Shown here piece by piece: positions 52,821 to 61,519 of a stretch of 64,000 bases of DNA (positions are counted from its first letter, which is position 1; each line of letters begins with the position of its first letter). Location of the stretch: positions 124,001 to 188,000 of the forward strand of contig NZ_JACHLU010000004.1 in NCBI RefSeq assembly GCF_014204625.1. Direction: 5' to 3'. The stretch is from Gillisella vitis (GTDB lineage: Bacteria > Pseudomonadota > Alphaproteobacteria > Rhizobiales > Rhizobiaceae). Both the position numbers and the translations under genes were made by a program. The notes beneath the pieces were generated by a model, which did no database searches, had not been told where the DNA came from, and saw only the letters and a program-made list of their open reading frames with translations.

Positions 52821-53142
52821 AAACGACAAACACAATTGGCAGCGCCTCGTCACAATGAGCGATGCTGACGTTGAAAGCAGCGCTTCGTCTGACCCTGATA
52901 ATTTACCCATGTCCGAAGAACAATTGGCAAAGGCACTGCGCATGTCGCGGGTGAAAATCATTCGTCGCGCTTTATCGCTGACGCAAGAAGAGTTTTCTGC
53001 CCGTTATCAGATTCCGCTCGGGACATTGCGCGATTGGGAACAAGGGCGTTCCGAGCCGGATCAACCCGCACGGGCTTATTTGAAAGTTATCGCGGCTGAC
53101 CCGGAAAGAACAGCTAAAGCCCTTTTGCGTGGTGCTGCATGA
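52801..53142 (+). CDS. HTH-domain antitoxin paired with BrnT
   Basis: A 113-residue protein. The N-terminal half (about residues 1-55) is polar and probably wraps the toxin. Residues 55-110 form an Xre-type helix-turn-helix: RVKIIRRALSLTQEEFSARYQIPLGTLRDWEQGRSEPD, with the recognition helix in IPLGTLRDWEQG. The ATG at 52801 overlaps the brnT end by 20 bases. It is probably the DNA-binding autorepressor and neutraliser of BrnT. A decayed second copy of its C-terminal half lies at 53314-53442. Confidence 0.82.
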   Translation: MKTINGENDKHNWQRLVTMSDADVESSASSDPDNLPMSEEQLAKALRMSRVKIIRRALSLTQEEFSARYQIPLGTLRDWEQGRSEPDQPARAYLKVIAADPERTAKALLRGAA

Positions 53143-53514
53143 TGTGTGTTACATTACGTTCCCGCTTATAAAGCAGTCAGCCGAAAAATTGGCGTAAAAA
53201 GTGCCCGATCCGGCGAAGCAGAAGAGCAATCAGAGCCATTGCTGCCACGGCGGAAATGAACCTCCCAAAACATGACCACAAGCGCGTCCTTACTCACGCT
53301 ATGGGCAAAGCGCATGAACACGCAGTGCAGGAAGATTCCACTCGGAACCCTACGCGATTGGGAGCAAGGGCGTTGCGAGCCTGACCAATCCGCACGCGCT
53401 GATCTGAAACGTATCGCTGCCGCCCCGGAGAAAAGCGAGTGACTCGCGGGGCGGTCTGATATGGTATTCTAACAAGGCGCAGATTGACTTCAGCGGTCCC
53501 AGTCGGTGCGGTTT
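53143..53514. other. Gap between the toxin-antitoxin pair and the mat operon
   Basis: Apart from the antitoxin remnant at 53314-53442 I see no gene. The segment is the boundary between the accessory patch and the 3' end of matB, which is on the opposite strand. Confidence 0.5.
53314..53442 (+). pseudogene. Remnant of a second HTH antitoxin gene
   Basis: A 42-codon open frame whose product KIPLGTLRDWEQGRCEPDQ and following RADLKRIAAAPEKSE repeats the C-terminal half of the intact antitoxin (residues about 75-105) with several substitutions. The first half of the HTH is missing, and no toxin frame lies before it. Nucleotide identity with 52999-53110 is clear but incomplete, so this is an old duplicate or a separately acquired relative rather than a recent copy. 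Confidence 0.75.
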
Positions 53515-55026
53515 TCAAGACTGGTACAAATCGGCGTAGGTTGTTCTGAGGACGTTTTTTTGCACCTTGCCCATGGTGTTGCGCGGCAGGTCATCCACGA
53601 ATATCACGCGCTTTGGCTGTTTGTAGCGGGCCAGACGGTCATGGAGGGCGCTCAGGATGCCTTTTTCGTCCAGCGATGCGCCGGGTTTCAGCACCACGAC
53701 GGCGGTGACGCCTTCGCCGAAATCGGGGTGGGCGACGCCGATGACGGCGCTTTCAACCACCTCCGGCAATTGGTCGATTTCGGTCTCAACCTCTTTGGGA
53801 TAGATATTGTAGCCGCCGGAAATCACCAGATCCTTGCCGCGTCCGACAATGTGGACGTAGCCGCGCTCATCCACTTTGCCCAGATCGCCGGTGATGAAAA
53901 AGCCATCCGCTCGAAATTCGCTTTGGGTCTTTTCCGGCATCCGCCAATAGCCCTGAAATACATTGGGGCCTTTCACTTCGATCATGCCGGTTTCGCCATC
54001 TGCAACGGGCTTGCCGCTCTCTGGCTCTGTGACGCGCAAGGATACGCCCGGCAGGGGGAAGCCAACCGTGCCTGCGACCCGATCACCATCATAGGGGTTG
54101 GAGGTGTTCATATTGGTTTCGGTCATGCCGTAGCGTTCCAGAATGCGGTGCCCGGTCATGGTTTCAAACTGACGATGAGTTTCAGCCAGAAGTGGAGCCG
54201 AGCCGGAGATAAACAGTCGCATGTGGGCGGTTGTCTCTGGCGTCAGTGCCGGGCTTTGCACCAGCCGCACGTAAAAGGTCGGAACGCCCATCATCACCGT
54301 TGCTGTCGACATCAGACGCAGCACGGTATCCGCGTCAAATTTTGACAGGAAATACATCGAGGCACCCGAGAGCATGATGACGTTGGAAGCCACAAACAGG
54401 CCGTGGGTGTGGAAGATCGGTAGCGCATGGATCAGCCGGTCAGTGCTGGTAAATTTCCAGTAGTCGCGCAAAGTGGCGGCGTTGGACAGCAGGTTATCGT
54501 GGCTGAGCATGGCCCCTTTCGAGCGGCCCGTGGTGCCGGATGTATAGAGAATGGCGGCAAGATCATCGGGGCCGCGCTCAATGTTGGTGAAATCTTCCGG
54601 CTCTTGGGCTGCCAGTTCCATCAGGCTGCCACCGCCGTTTTCATCCAGCGTTTCGACCTTTGCCCCTTTGGCAAGGGCGATAGATAGCAGCCCGTCTTTT
54701 GCAGCAGGTGTGCAGACCACAAGGCTTGGCTCGGCGTCGCCAATGAAATAGTCCAGTTCTGCCAGCGTATAGGCGGTGTTGAGTGGCAAATAGACGGCAC
54801 CGGCCCGCACGCAGGCCAGATAAAGCACCAGCGCTTCCGGGCTTTTTTCCACCTGCACAGCCACGCGGTCGCCGGGTTTGACGCCTTGTTTCACAAGGGT
54901 GGTTGCCATGCGGGCCGAGAGTGCGAGCATATCACCATAGGTCCATGCTTTCCCCTGCAAGGTCTCGATAAAGGGTTGCTCTGGACGGATGCCTGCGCAG
55001 ATGGCATCGAAAAGATGGTTGCTCAT
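53515..55026 (-). CDS. matB: Malonyl-CoA synthetase
   Basis: A 503-residue acyl-adenylate-forming ligase that makes malonyl-CoA from malonate, ATP and CoA. The P-loop-like A3 motif is AAILYTSGTTGRSKGAMLSH (about residues 160-178). Later motifs are HALPIFHTHGLF, ERYGMTETNM (about 305) and TGDLGKVDERGYVHIVGRGKDLVI, ending with the catalytic Lys in NTMGKVQK (about residue 488). It is the last gene of the malonate operon. Its ATG overlaps the matA stop by 4 bases (ATGA). Confidence 0.94.
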   Translation of the reverse strand: MSNHLFDAICAGIRPEQPFIETLQGKAWTYGDMLALSARMATTLVKQGVKPGDRVAVQVEKSPEALVLYLACVRAGAVYLPLNTAYTLAELDYFIGDAEPSLVVCTPAAKDGLLSIALAKGAKVETLDENGGGSLMELAAQEPEDFTNIERGPDDLAAILYTSGTTGRSKGAMLSHDNLLSNAATLRDYWKFTSTDRLIHALPIFHTHGLFVASNVIMLSGASMYFLSKFDADTVLRLMSTATVMMGVPTFYVRLVQSPALTPETTAHMRLFISGSAPLLAETHRQFETMTGHRILERYGMTETNMNTSNPYDGDRVAGTVGFPLPGVSLRVTEPESGKPVADGETGMIEVKGPNVFQGYWRMPEKTQSEFRADGFFITGDLGKVDERGYVHIVGRGKDLVISGGYNIYPKEVETEIDQLPEVVESAVIGVAHPDFGEGVTAVVVLKPGASLDEKGILSALHDRLARYKQPKRVIFVDDLPRNTMGKVQKNVLRTTYADLYQS

Positions 55027-56447
55027 GCATGAAACTCCTTGCTGCTCTTTGTTTCGTGCTCGTCCGGTGCTCGGGCTGTTGGCGGAGGAGCAATAAGGTT
55101 TCGGGGTGCCTTGTCCGCAGGCACCAGCTTGCGAATGGCCTGCGCTGCCACAACTTCGTTGCGGGCGGCGAAGGCTTCGTGGTTTGTTTCAATGTCGTCA
55201 AGTTTGTAGAGATAGTTGACCATCAATCCGTGAGATTGCTTCAGGGCGCGCGGCGCGCGGTCCGCCAGAAAATTGATCCGCTCCAGCCGGGCACCATTGC
55301 CCAAATGAAAGCGCGCCACGGGATCGATGACTTTTGCGCGGCTGTTGCGGGCTTTGAGGAAATACCATGCGGCAGCGGTGGTCATCACAAGGCGCACCTG
55401 TTCACAAAGCGCCTCATCATTCCACCACTCCGGCCTGTCCAGAGCCTCAAGCTTGATCTTGTCGGCAGGTGTCAGAGCCTCGGATGTGGTGGATTGACGC
55501 TCCTGTGCAAGCCACGCGGCAAAACCGGGCACGGGCGACAGCGTCACGAAGGTTTCCAGCTTTGGCAGATCACGGCGCAAATCCTGCACCACCTGTTTGA
55601 TCAGGAAATTGCCAAAGGAAATGCCGCGCAGGCCATCCTGACAATTGGAAATAGAGTAAAACACCGCAGTCGTTGCATCTTTGGCATGGATCTGGGTGCG
55701 TTCCTCTTGCAGCAACCCGGCAATGTTGGCGGGGATGTCCTGTGTCAGCGCCACCTCAACAAAGATCAGCGGATCATCGACCAGTTGTGGATGGAAAAAA
55801 GCAAAGCAGCGGCGGTCATCCGGGGCAAGACGCAAACGCAATTCTTCCCAGCCGCCAATATGATGCACAGCCTCATAACGGATGATTTTTTCGAGAATAT
55901 TGGCCGGGGTGGACCAGTTGATGGAGCGCAACATCAGAAAACCACGGTTGAACCATGATCCGAACAGATGGGCGAAGTCTGCATCCACGGCCTCAAGTTC
56001 TGGATCGCGGGCCTTCATGGCCAGCAGTGCCTCGCGCATTTGCACCAGAGTGGCGACGCCGTTTGGTGCCAGATTGAACCTTCTGATCAACTCCTGCCGA
56101 CGTGGCTCTGAGGCAAAGTGAAGTTCCAGCAAGGCTTTGGGGGAAGGCGTTGCTTTGTAATCCTCAATTGCCTTTTCCAGTCGGTCGGTTTTGGGGCCAA
56201 AGCGCGTGAGCAAAACCTGCATGAAGCTCTTTTGCTGTGCGGCATCCAGCCGCTGCCACCCCGATAATATGTCGGTTGCCAGCGCCATGCCGGATGCTTC
56301 CCCCCGGCTGGAGAGCAGTGTTTCGCACAGCATTTCCAGCGTGCTCAAGGGGTTTTCATTTTCACTGCGCGGACCGAAGGACAGCAGGCGACGCCCCCGA
56401 TCCGTGATGGTTTGCAGCATGTCGCTGAAGAAGGATGTCGTGTTCAT
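55023..56447 (-). CDS. matA: Malonyl-CoA decarboxylase
   Basis: A 474-residue decarboxylase that converts malonyl-CoA to acetyl-CoA and CO2, feeding malonate carbon into central metabolism. Family features include an N-terminal helical domain (about residues 1-170), LRSINWSTPANILEKIIRYEAVH, FFHPQLVDDPLIFVEVAL (about 255), and FVTLSPVPGFAAWL (about 325), which carries the active-site serine of this family. The C-terminal HLGNGARLERINFLAD is also conserved. The ATG at 56447 overlaps the matM stop by one base (TGATG), so the gene is coupled to the transporter. Confidence 0.94.
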   Translation of the reverse strand: MNTTSFFSDMLQTITDRGRRLLSFGPRSENENPLSTLEMLCETLLSSRGEASGMALATDILSGWQRLDAAQQKSFMQVLLTRFGPKTDRLEKAIEDYKATPSPKALLELHFASEPRRQELIRRFNLAPNGVATLVQMREALLAMKARDPELEAVDADFAHLFGSWFNRGFLMLRSINWSTPANILEKIIRYEAVHHIGGWEELRLRLAPDDRRCFAFFHPQLVDDPLIFVEVALTQDIPANIAGLLQEERTQIHAKDATTAVFYSISNCQDGLRGISFGNFLIKQVVQDLRRDLPKLETFVTLSPVPGFAAWLAQERQSTTSEALTPADKIKLEALDRPEWWNDEALCEQVRLVMTTAAAWYFLKARNSRAKVIDPVARFHLGNGARLERINFLADRAPRALKQSHGLMVNYLYKLDDIETNHEAFAARNEVVAAQAIRKLVPADKAPRNLIAPPPTARAPDEHETKSSKEFHA

Positions 56448-57760
56448 CACATAGCTCCGAGCATTTGATTGGGTAGCCAGGTCACAATATCGGGAAAGAT
56501 GCAGAGAATGATGATGGCAATGAACATCACGATCACATAGGGCAGGGCACCCCACAAAATGTCGCGTGTGGGTATGCGCGGCGCAATGGCGTTAATGACG
56601 AACAGATTAAGCCCGATGGGTGGTGTGATCAGCCCGACCTCCATGTTGATTGTCAGAATGATGGCAAACCAGTAGGGATCAAAACCGGCCTGCGTCACAA
56701 TGGGAAACAACATGGGCGCCGTCATGACGATAACGGCAACGGGTGGCAAAAACATGCCACAAACCAGCAGGAAGATGTTGATGATCAGCATCAGCACCCA
56801 GCGGTTGACATCCAGATCGGCAATGAAGCTGGCCACCGATTGGGTGATGTAAAGCGAGGACAGGGCAAAGGCGAACAGCTCTGCTGACGCCATGATCATC
56901 ATGATCATCACGCTTTCGCGCATTGTTGATGAAAAAATCTGGGCAATGGGCTTTATGCGAAACAGCCGATAGGCCAGAACCACCACCACGAGCGTGAGAA
57001 ACGCACCGGCACCCGCTGCCTCGGATGGCGTTGCCACGCCACCATAGAGCACATAGAGCGTGCCTGCGATGATCAGCAAAAACGGCAGAATGCGCGGCAG
57101 GGAGGCCATCCGCTCTTTGAGCGTATAGCGAATGCCGTTGGCATCAAACACATAGCCCTTACGCTTGCAGTCAATCACCGCCCAGATCATGAACATGATT
57201 GTCAGCATGATCCCCGGAATCACGCCTGCCATGAACAGCCGTCCGATGGAGGATTCTGTGGCGATGCCATAGACAATCAGGGTAACGGACGGCGGAATGA
57301 GAATGCCAAGCGTGCCGCCTGCCGCAATGGAGCCTGCGGCCACCGAATTGGGATAGCCACGGTTGAGCATTTCAGGAATGCCCATTTTGCCAATGGCCGC
57401 ACAGGTGGCGGGGGACGAGCCGGTCATGCCGGAAAAAATCGCGCAGGCCCCGATATTGGACAGTACCAGCCCGCCGGGAACCCGGTTCAGCCAGCGATCA
57501 AGCGCTTTATAGAGATCGGAACCGGCAGGAGATGAAGCAACGGCGGCCCCCATGAGCACAAACATCGGGACCGATACATAAGCCAGATTGGCTATGCCGG
57601 AAAACATCGTATCGCCCAGCACATAAAAAACATCGAAACCGCTTTGAAACAGCAGGGCAGAGGTGGCCGCAAGACCAAGGGCAAAGGCAATCGGCATCCC
57701 GGTGCCAAGCAGCACGAAAAGGGAAAAGATCATCAGCAATCCGGCGACGGTCGGGCTCAT
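56447..57760 (-). CDS. matM: TRAP transporter large permease (malonate)
   Basis: A 437-residue DctM-type membrane subunit with about 12-13 hydrophobic segments. It drives Na+-linked uptake from the periplasmic binding protein. Family motifs are ASSPAGSDLYKALDRWLNRVPGGL (about 82-105), MTGSSPATCAAIGKMGIPEMLNRGY (about 112-138), and MEVGLITPPIGLNLFVINAIAP near the end. It overlaps both matQ (4 bases) and matA (1 base). Malonate specificity is inferred from the operon. Confidence 0.93.
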   Translation of the reverse strand: MSPTVAGLLMIFSLFVLLGTGMPIAFALGLAATSALLFQSGFDVFYVLGDTMFSGIANLAYVSVPMFVLMGAAVASSPAGSDLYKALDRWLNRVPGGLVLSNIGACAIFSGMTGSSPATCAAIGKMGIPEMLNRGYPNSVAAGSIAAGGTLGILIPPSVTLIVYGIATESSIGRLFMAGVIPGIMLTIMFMIWAVIDCKRKGYVFDANGIRYTLKERMASLPRILPFLLIIAGTLYVLYGGVATPSEAAGAGAFLTLVVVVLAYRLFRIKPIAQIFSSTMRESVMIMMIMASAELFAFALSSLYITQSVASFIADLDVNRWVLMLIINIFLLVCGMFLPPVAVIVMTAPMLFPIVTQAGFDPYWFAIILTINMEVGLITPPIGLNLFVINAIAPRIPTRDILWGALPYVIVMFIAIIILCIFPDIVTWLPNQMLGAM

Positions 57761-58320
57761 TGCGGCATCTCCTTTGAAGCGGAATCAGGCGTCGTTGAAT
57801 GCACATCGGAGGGTGAATGCGCCGTGGTTGCCTGGGCGCTATTGGTCAGGAGTGCCAGAATCTCGGCGGTGTATTGAAGGCTCAAAAGCCCAAATCCGAT
57901 TGGCAGGGCCAGCAGCGGAATCCACAAGGGGGGTGCCCAGACGCTGGAATGTTTCCAGTCACCAGCCCAGGCATCATGAAATTGAATCCAGCCAGAAATC
58001 AGCATGATCAGACAGAACAGCAGACCGAGAAAACTGCCCACCAGTTTCAAAGCGCGCCGGGTGGGAGCGCTGACCATCATCTCGACCACGTCAACACCGA
58101 CATGGCCGCCTTTGAGCAACACATAAGGCGCGCCCAGAAACATGGCACCAGTGGCCGAAAAAATCACAAAATCTGTCTGCCATATGGTTGGCAGGGAAAA
58201 AACATATCGTAATAAAATCATCTGGCAGACCACCAGCATGGACGCAATCAGCAAGGCGGTGGCAAGCGCCGCAAACAGCCGTGATATTTGGCCAATAAGT
58301 CCTATATAGGCCTTCACCAT
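57757..58320 (-). CDS. matQ: TRAP transporter small permease (malonate)
   Basis: A 187-residue DctQ-type subunit with four hydrophobic helices (about residues 12-35, 45-65, 85-105, 125-148). It has the conserved VCQMILLRYVFSLPTIWQTDFVIFSATGAMFLGAPYVL arrangement and a polar C-terminal tail. The start at 58320 is chosen because upstream codons encode a Pro/Arg-rich non-membrane stretch. The stop overlaps matM by 4 bases. Confidence 0.9.
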   Translation of the reverse strand: MVKAYIGLIGQISRLFAALATALLIASMLVVCQMILLRYVFSLPTIWQTDFVIFSATGAMFLGAPYVLLKGGHVGVDVVEMMVSAPTRRALKLVGSFLGLLFCLIMLISGWIQFHDAWAGDWKHSSVWAPPLWIPLLALPIGFGLLSLQYTAEILALLTNSAQATTAHSPSDVHSTTPDSASKEMPQ

Positions 58321-58396
58321 GTAACGTATTCCCAGTTGAAATAGGGTTTCAGGGATGGGCGGCGGATGCGACGCCGCCCTTTGAGCGCGCGGGTCA

Positions 58397-59401
58397 TCAC
58401 TTGACCGCGAGTGCTTCCTCAATCAGCTTCGCACCGCCAGGAACTTTGTCTGCGAAATTTTTATAGGATGTCTTTTTAGCAATCTCGAGCCAGGCATCAT
58501 AATCCTGCTTGCTCATTTCAATGACCTCGACACCTGCCTTTTTATAGGTGTCGATCATCAACTGGTCGCCTTTGCGAACCTCCGTGTCAAAATAGTCTTC
58601 GGCTTTCTTGCCTGCGGCCAGCATGGCCTTTTGTTGCTCCGGTGTGAGCTTGTTGAAGCTTTTTTTGGATACCAGAACCGGCTCGTACATGAACCACAAT
58701 GCATTTTCGCCGGGTGCCGTCAGGCATTTTGCCTGCTCAAACAGCCGGTAAGACACGAAACTGGCCGAGGATGTGTTGGCGGCATCCAGCACGCCGGTCT
58801 GCATCCCGGTATAGATTTCCGAGGATGGCATGGAGGAAATGGACGCGCCCGCGCCAATCAGCATTTCCTCAAAGGCTGGTCCGGCGGCGCGGATAACCTG
58901 CCCCTTCATGGATTCGGGCGAGGTGATGCAGCTTTTTTTGGATGCGAAAGCACCGGAGAGCCAAGCATCGGCAATAACAATTGCCCCCTGCTTGTCAATG
59001 ATCTGCTTGATATGCGCCATGAAAGGCGATGCATTCAACCGCTTGGCACGGTCAAAATTACCGACAAGACCGGGCATCAAGGTTGCGGAAAATTCAGGAG
59101 TTCGGCCGGATGCGTAATCCAGTGGCAAGGATGTCATATCCAGCAGGCCGCGAGTGATCGCATTCCACTGATCATTGGGCTTGTAAAGCGACGAGCCCGG
59201 AAAGACCTGAATGGTCAGGCCAACATTTGCAGCCGAAACTTCGCGGGCAATCATCTGAACCATCTCATCTCTGATGTCGCCTTTGCCCCCCGGAAATTGA
59301 TGGGATGCTTTTAAGACGGTTTCGGCTTGCGCGTTCATTGCGGCAAGAGTGCTGAATGCCACCAGAGCGCTCGCCTTGAGCAGGTGCTTGAAATATCTCA
59401 T
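58397..59401 (-). CDS. matP: TRAP transporter substrate-binding protein (malonate)
   Basis: A 334-residue periplasmic DctP-family binding protein that captures the substrate for MatQM. The signal peptide is residues 1-26 (AQA|ET). The mature protein starts VLKASHQFPGGKG. PSSEIYTGMQTGVLDAANTS (about 200-220) carries the family ligand-contact region, followed by EPVLVSKKSFNKLTPEQQKAML. It is the first gene of matPQMAB and is divergent from matR; the start at 59401 follows a GGGAGAGAAAC site on the minus strand. Confidence 0.92.
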   Translation of the reverse strand: MRYFKHLLKASALVAFSTLAAMNAQAETVLKASHQFPGGKGDIRDEMVQMIAREVSAANVGLTIQVFPGSSLYKPNDQWNAITRGLLDMTSLPLDYASGRTPEFSATLMPGLVGNFDRAKRLNASPFMAHIKQIIDKQGAIVIADAWLSGAFASKKSCITSPESMKGQVIRAAGPAFEEMLIGAGASISSMPSSEIYTGMQTGVLDAANTSSASFVSYRLFEQAKCLTAPGENALWFMYEPVLVSKKSFNKLTPEQQKAMLAAGKKAEDYFDTEVRKGDQLMIDTYKKAGVEVIEMSKQDYDAWLEIAKKTSYKNFADKVPGGAKLIEEALAVK

Positions 59402-59478
59402 GTTTCTCTCCCTTTGTCCCAGCCTCCCCGCCGGATTGAGAGCATGATGCTCCTGTCTTGCACGCAATGTCAATATTG

Positions 59479-59488
59479 TTGTATACAA
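59479..59488. promoter_or_regulatory. Palindromic operator between matP and matR
   Basis: TTGTATACAA is a perfect 10-bp palindrome, extended by flanking AT-rich bases (TATTG-TTGTATACAA-TAATT). It sits in the 117-bp divergent promoter region. GntR/FCD regulators bind short TTGTA/TACAA-type palindromes, so it is the likely MatR site. A related half, ATTGTAC, lies at 59499-59505. Confidence 0.7.
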
Positions 59489-59518
59489 TAATTCCAGCAT
59501 TGTACGCAGAGATCAGGC

Positions 59519-60190
59519 ATGTCCGAAAACACCTTTCACAAGCTCAGAGACGAAATTGAAAATGGTATTGTGGCTGGTGAGTTCGAGCCGGGCGAGAGGC
59601 TGGATGAAGTGCAACTTGCATCGCGCTTTGGGGTGTCGCGCACCCCGATCCGCGAGGCCTTGATGCAATTGAGCGCGATTGGCATGGTCGAGATCCGGCC
59701 CCGGCGTGGTGCCGTGGTGGTTGATCTGGGGCCAAACTATGTATTTGAGATGTTTGATGTTATGGCCGAGCTGGAAGGCATGGCGGGTGCGCGGGCAGCA
59801 AGGCGGCACACCCGTGAGGATAAAGCGGCGCTGCTGGCGGCCCATGCCCGGTGCGAACATGCGGCATTAAAAGAAGACACGGACGATTATTATTATGAAA
59901 ACGAGGTGTTTCACCATGCCATTTATGATGCCTGCCAGAGTGCGTTTCTGAAAGACCAGTGTGTGCTGTTGCACCGGCGTCTTCGGCCCTATCGTCGCCT
60001 CCAGTTGAGAGTGCGCAATCGCATGAAAACATCTTTGCAAGAGCATGGTGCCATTGTTGGCGCAATCCTGAGCGGCGATGAAGAGACAGCCCGCACGCTT
60101 TTGCGTGATCATATTGCCGTGCAGGGCGACCGCTTTGGCGATCTGGTGGCCAGCATTGAACGCATGAAGCGAACTGACCGCAAGCCATGA
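59519..60190 (+). CDS. matR: GntR/FCD-family regulator of the malonate operon
   Basis: A 223-residue transcription factor. The N-terminal winged helix (about residues 5-70) reads FHKLRDEIENGIVAGEFEPGERL, then LASRFGVSRTPIREALMQLSAIGMVEIRPRRGAVV. A C-terminal FCD helical domain (about 78-215) has metal or ligand residues in FHHAIYDAC and LQEHGAIVGAILSGDEETA...LRDHI. Divergence from matP with a shared palindrome points to control of malonate genes, as MatR does in rhizobia. Ligand binding to malonate is inference. Confidence 0.9.
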   Translation: MSENTFHKLRDEIENGIVAGEFEPGERLDEVQLASRFGVSRTPIREALMQLSAIGMVEIRPRRGAVVVDLGPNYVFEMFDVMAELEGMAGARAARRHTREDKAALLAAHARCEHAALKEDTDDYYYENEVFHHAIYDACQSAFLKDQCVLLHRRLRPYRRLQLRVRNRMKTSLQEHGAIVGAILSGDEETARTLLRDHIAVQGDRFGDLVASIERMKRTDRKP

Positions 60191-60214
60191 CCGGGCGCTG
60201 AAACAGCGCCCGGT
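60190..60214. terminator. Hairpin between convergent matR and the metallochaperone gene
   Basis: A perfect 11-bp stem, ACCGGGCGCTG (60190-60200) with CAGCGCCCGGT (60204-60214), has an AAA loop. No T-run follows, so its role as terminator is presumed. Confidence 0.55.
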
Positions 60215-60221
60215 GATGTGT

Positions 60222-61436
60222 TTATGCCGTTGCCATTTGCGGTGGTGCCCACTCCGGGAAAGGGTCTTTCATATTGCGCCATTTGCCCGGCGTGAAGCCA
60301 TCGGCGGGCACCAGACAGGCATCCAGCCGGGCACGGATTTCGGCTTCATTCATCGGATCTGCACCGATAAACACCAGTTCTTGTCGACGGTCGCCCCAGA
60401 CCGGATCAAGATAGGGAGCCATGGCACGTGTGAAGCCGGGGTCTTGTGGCCATTGCTGCTGGGGCACGGATGCCCACCATAGACCCATGCGGCCAGTGCG
60501 CACCAAGGGGCCAGCCTGACTCATCTCGCCAACATGGTGAGGGCGTGTCGCCAGCCAGAAAAAGCCTTTGGCACGAATGACGCCCGGCCAGTCGCTATCG
60601 ATAAAGGCCTGAAATTTCACAGGATCAAACGGGCGGCGGGCCTTATAGACAAAGGACCGGATGCCGTATTCTTCGGTTTCCGGCACATGATCCTTGAAGC
60701 CGTGCAATTCCTTGAACCAGAGTGGATGCGTCTCGGCGCGGGCAAAGTCAAAACGGTTGGTGCCCAGCACCTCTTTGGGTGCGACATGGCCAAAATCGGT
60801 TTCGATGATATGGGCATCGGGGTTGAGGCCAACCACGATCTTGCGGGCCGCATCCAGCTTGTCAGCACCGGCAATGCTGGCTTTGTTGAGTACGACAATG
60901 TCGGCAAACTCAATCTGCTCCACCAGAAGATCCACAAGCGTGCGGTTGTCATCTTCACCGGCGGTCTCGCCGCGATCAGCCAGAAAATCCGTTGAGCTGT
61001 AATCATTGAGCAGATTGGCGGCATCCACCACCGTCACCATCGTATCCAGCCGGGCAATGTCAGACAGGCTATTGCCATTTTCATCGCGGAAATCAAAGGT
61101 GGTGGCAATCGGCAGCGGCTCGGCAATGCCGGTGGCCTCAATCAACAGATAATCAAACTTGCCGGAGCTTGCCAGTTGGCGCACTTCGGTCAGTAAGTCT
61201 TCGCGCAGGGTGCAGCAGATGCAGCCATTGCTCATTTCCACCAATTGCTCATCGGTGCGCGACAGGTTTGCACCGCCATCGCGCACCAGCGCCGCATCAA
61301 TATTGACCTCACTCATGTCGTTGACAATCACCGCAACCCGCAAGCCATCGCGGTTGCCGAGAATGTGGTTGAGCAGGGTGGTTTTTCCGGCCCCGAGAAA
61401 ACCGGACAGGACGGTGACGGGAAGTTTTTCTGTCAT
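60222..61436 (-). CDS. COG0523 (CobW/ZigA-type) GTPase metallochaperone
   Basis: A 404-residue G3E GTPase. Walker A is [17 protein letters not shown] (about residues 10-26), followed by the metal-binding CxCC motif in [13 protein letters not shown] (about 69-81), Walker [12 protein letters not shown], and the base-recognition [13 protein letters not shown]. The C-terminal CobW_C domain spans about 250-370. An upstream Zur-like palindrome (61450-61466), identical to that at znuA/znuC, indicates zinc-starvation control, the pattern of ZigA/YciC-type zinc chaperones rather than a cobalamin gene. Confidence 0.92.
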   Translation of the reverse strand: MTEKLPVTVLSGFLGAGKTTLLNHILGNRDGLRVAVIVNDMSEVNIDAALVRDGGANLSRTDEQLVEMSNGCICCTLREDLLTEVRQLASSGKFDYLLIEATGIAEPLPIATTFDFRDENGNSLSDIARLDTMVTVVDAANLLNDYSSTDFLADRGETAGEDDNRTLVDLLVEQIEFADIVVLNKASIAGADKLDAARKIVVGLNPDAHIIETDFGHVAPKEVLGTNRFDFARAETHPLWFKELHGFKDHVPETEEYGIRSFVYKARRPFDPVKFQAFIDSDWPGVIRAKGFFWLATRPHHVGEMSQAGPLVRTGRMGLWWASVPQQQWPQDPGFTRAMAPYLDPVWGDRRQELVFIGADPMNEAEIRARLDACLVPADGFTPGKWRNMKDPFPEWAPPQMATA

Positions 61437-61449
61437 TTTTCACTCCTTA

Positions 61450-61466
61450 ATGTAATAACATTACAT
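61450..61466 (-). promoter_or_regulatory. Zur box upstream of the COG0523 GTPase gene
   Basis: ATGTAATAACATTACAT: seven-base inverted arms around AAC. It lies 13 bp before the gene start on the minus strand. The same 17 bases occur as the reverse complement at 62523-62539. Confidence 0.8.
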
Positions 61467-61476
61467 TCATGGGTTC

Positions 61477-61507
61477 AAAAAAAGGCGGATGTATGCACCC
61501 GCCTTTT
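61477..61507 (-). terminator. Intrinsic terminator of znuA
   Basis: Read on the minus strand, AAAAGGCGG pairs with CCGCCTTTT around GTGCATACAT and continues into a run of Ts. It lies 12 bases after the znuA stop. Confidence 0.88.
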
Positions 61508-61519
61508 GGGGGTATGGGG

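Noticed and set aside
53143..53313. Toxin gene belonging to the antitoxin remnant
   Set aside because: No BrnT-like or other coding pattern could be read in any frame upstream of the remnant.
60222..61436. CobW as a cobalamin-biosynthesis gene
   Set aside because: A Zur-type palindrome upstream and znuABC next door point to zinc homeostasis; no cobalamin genes are adjacent.
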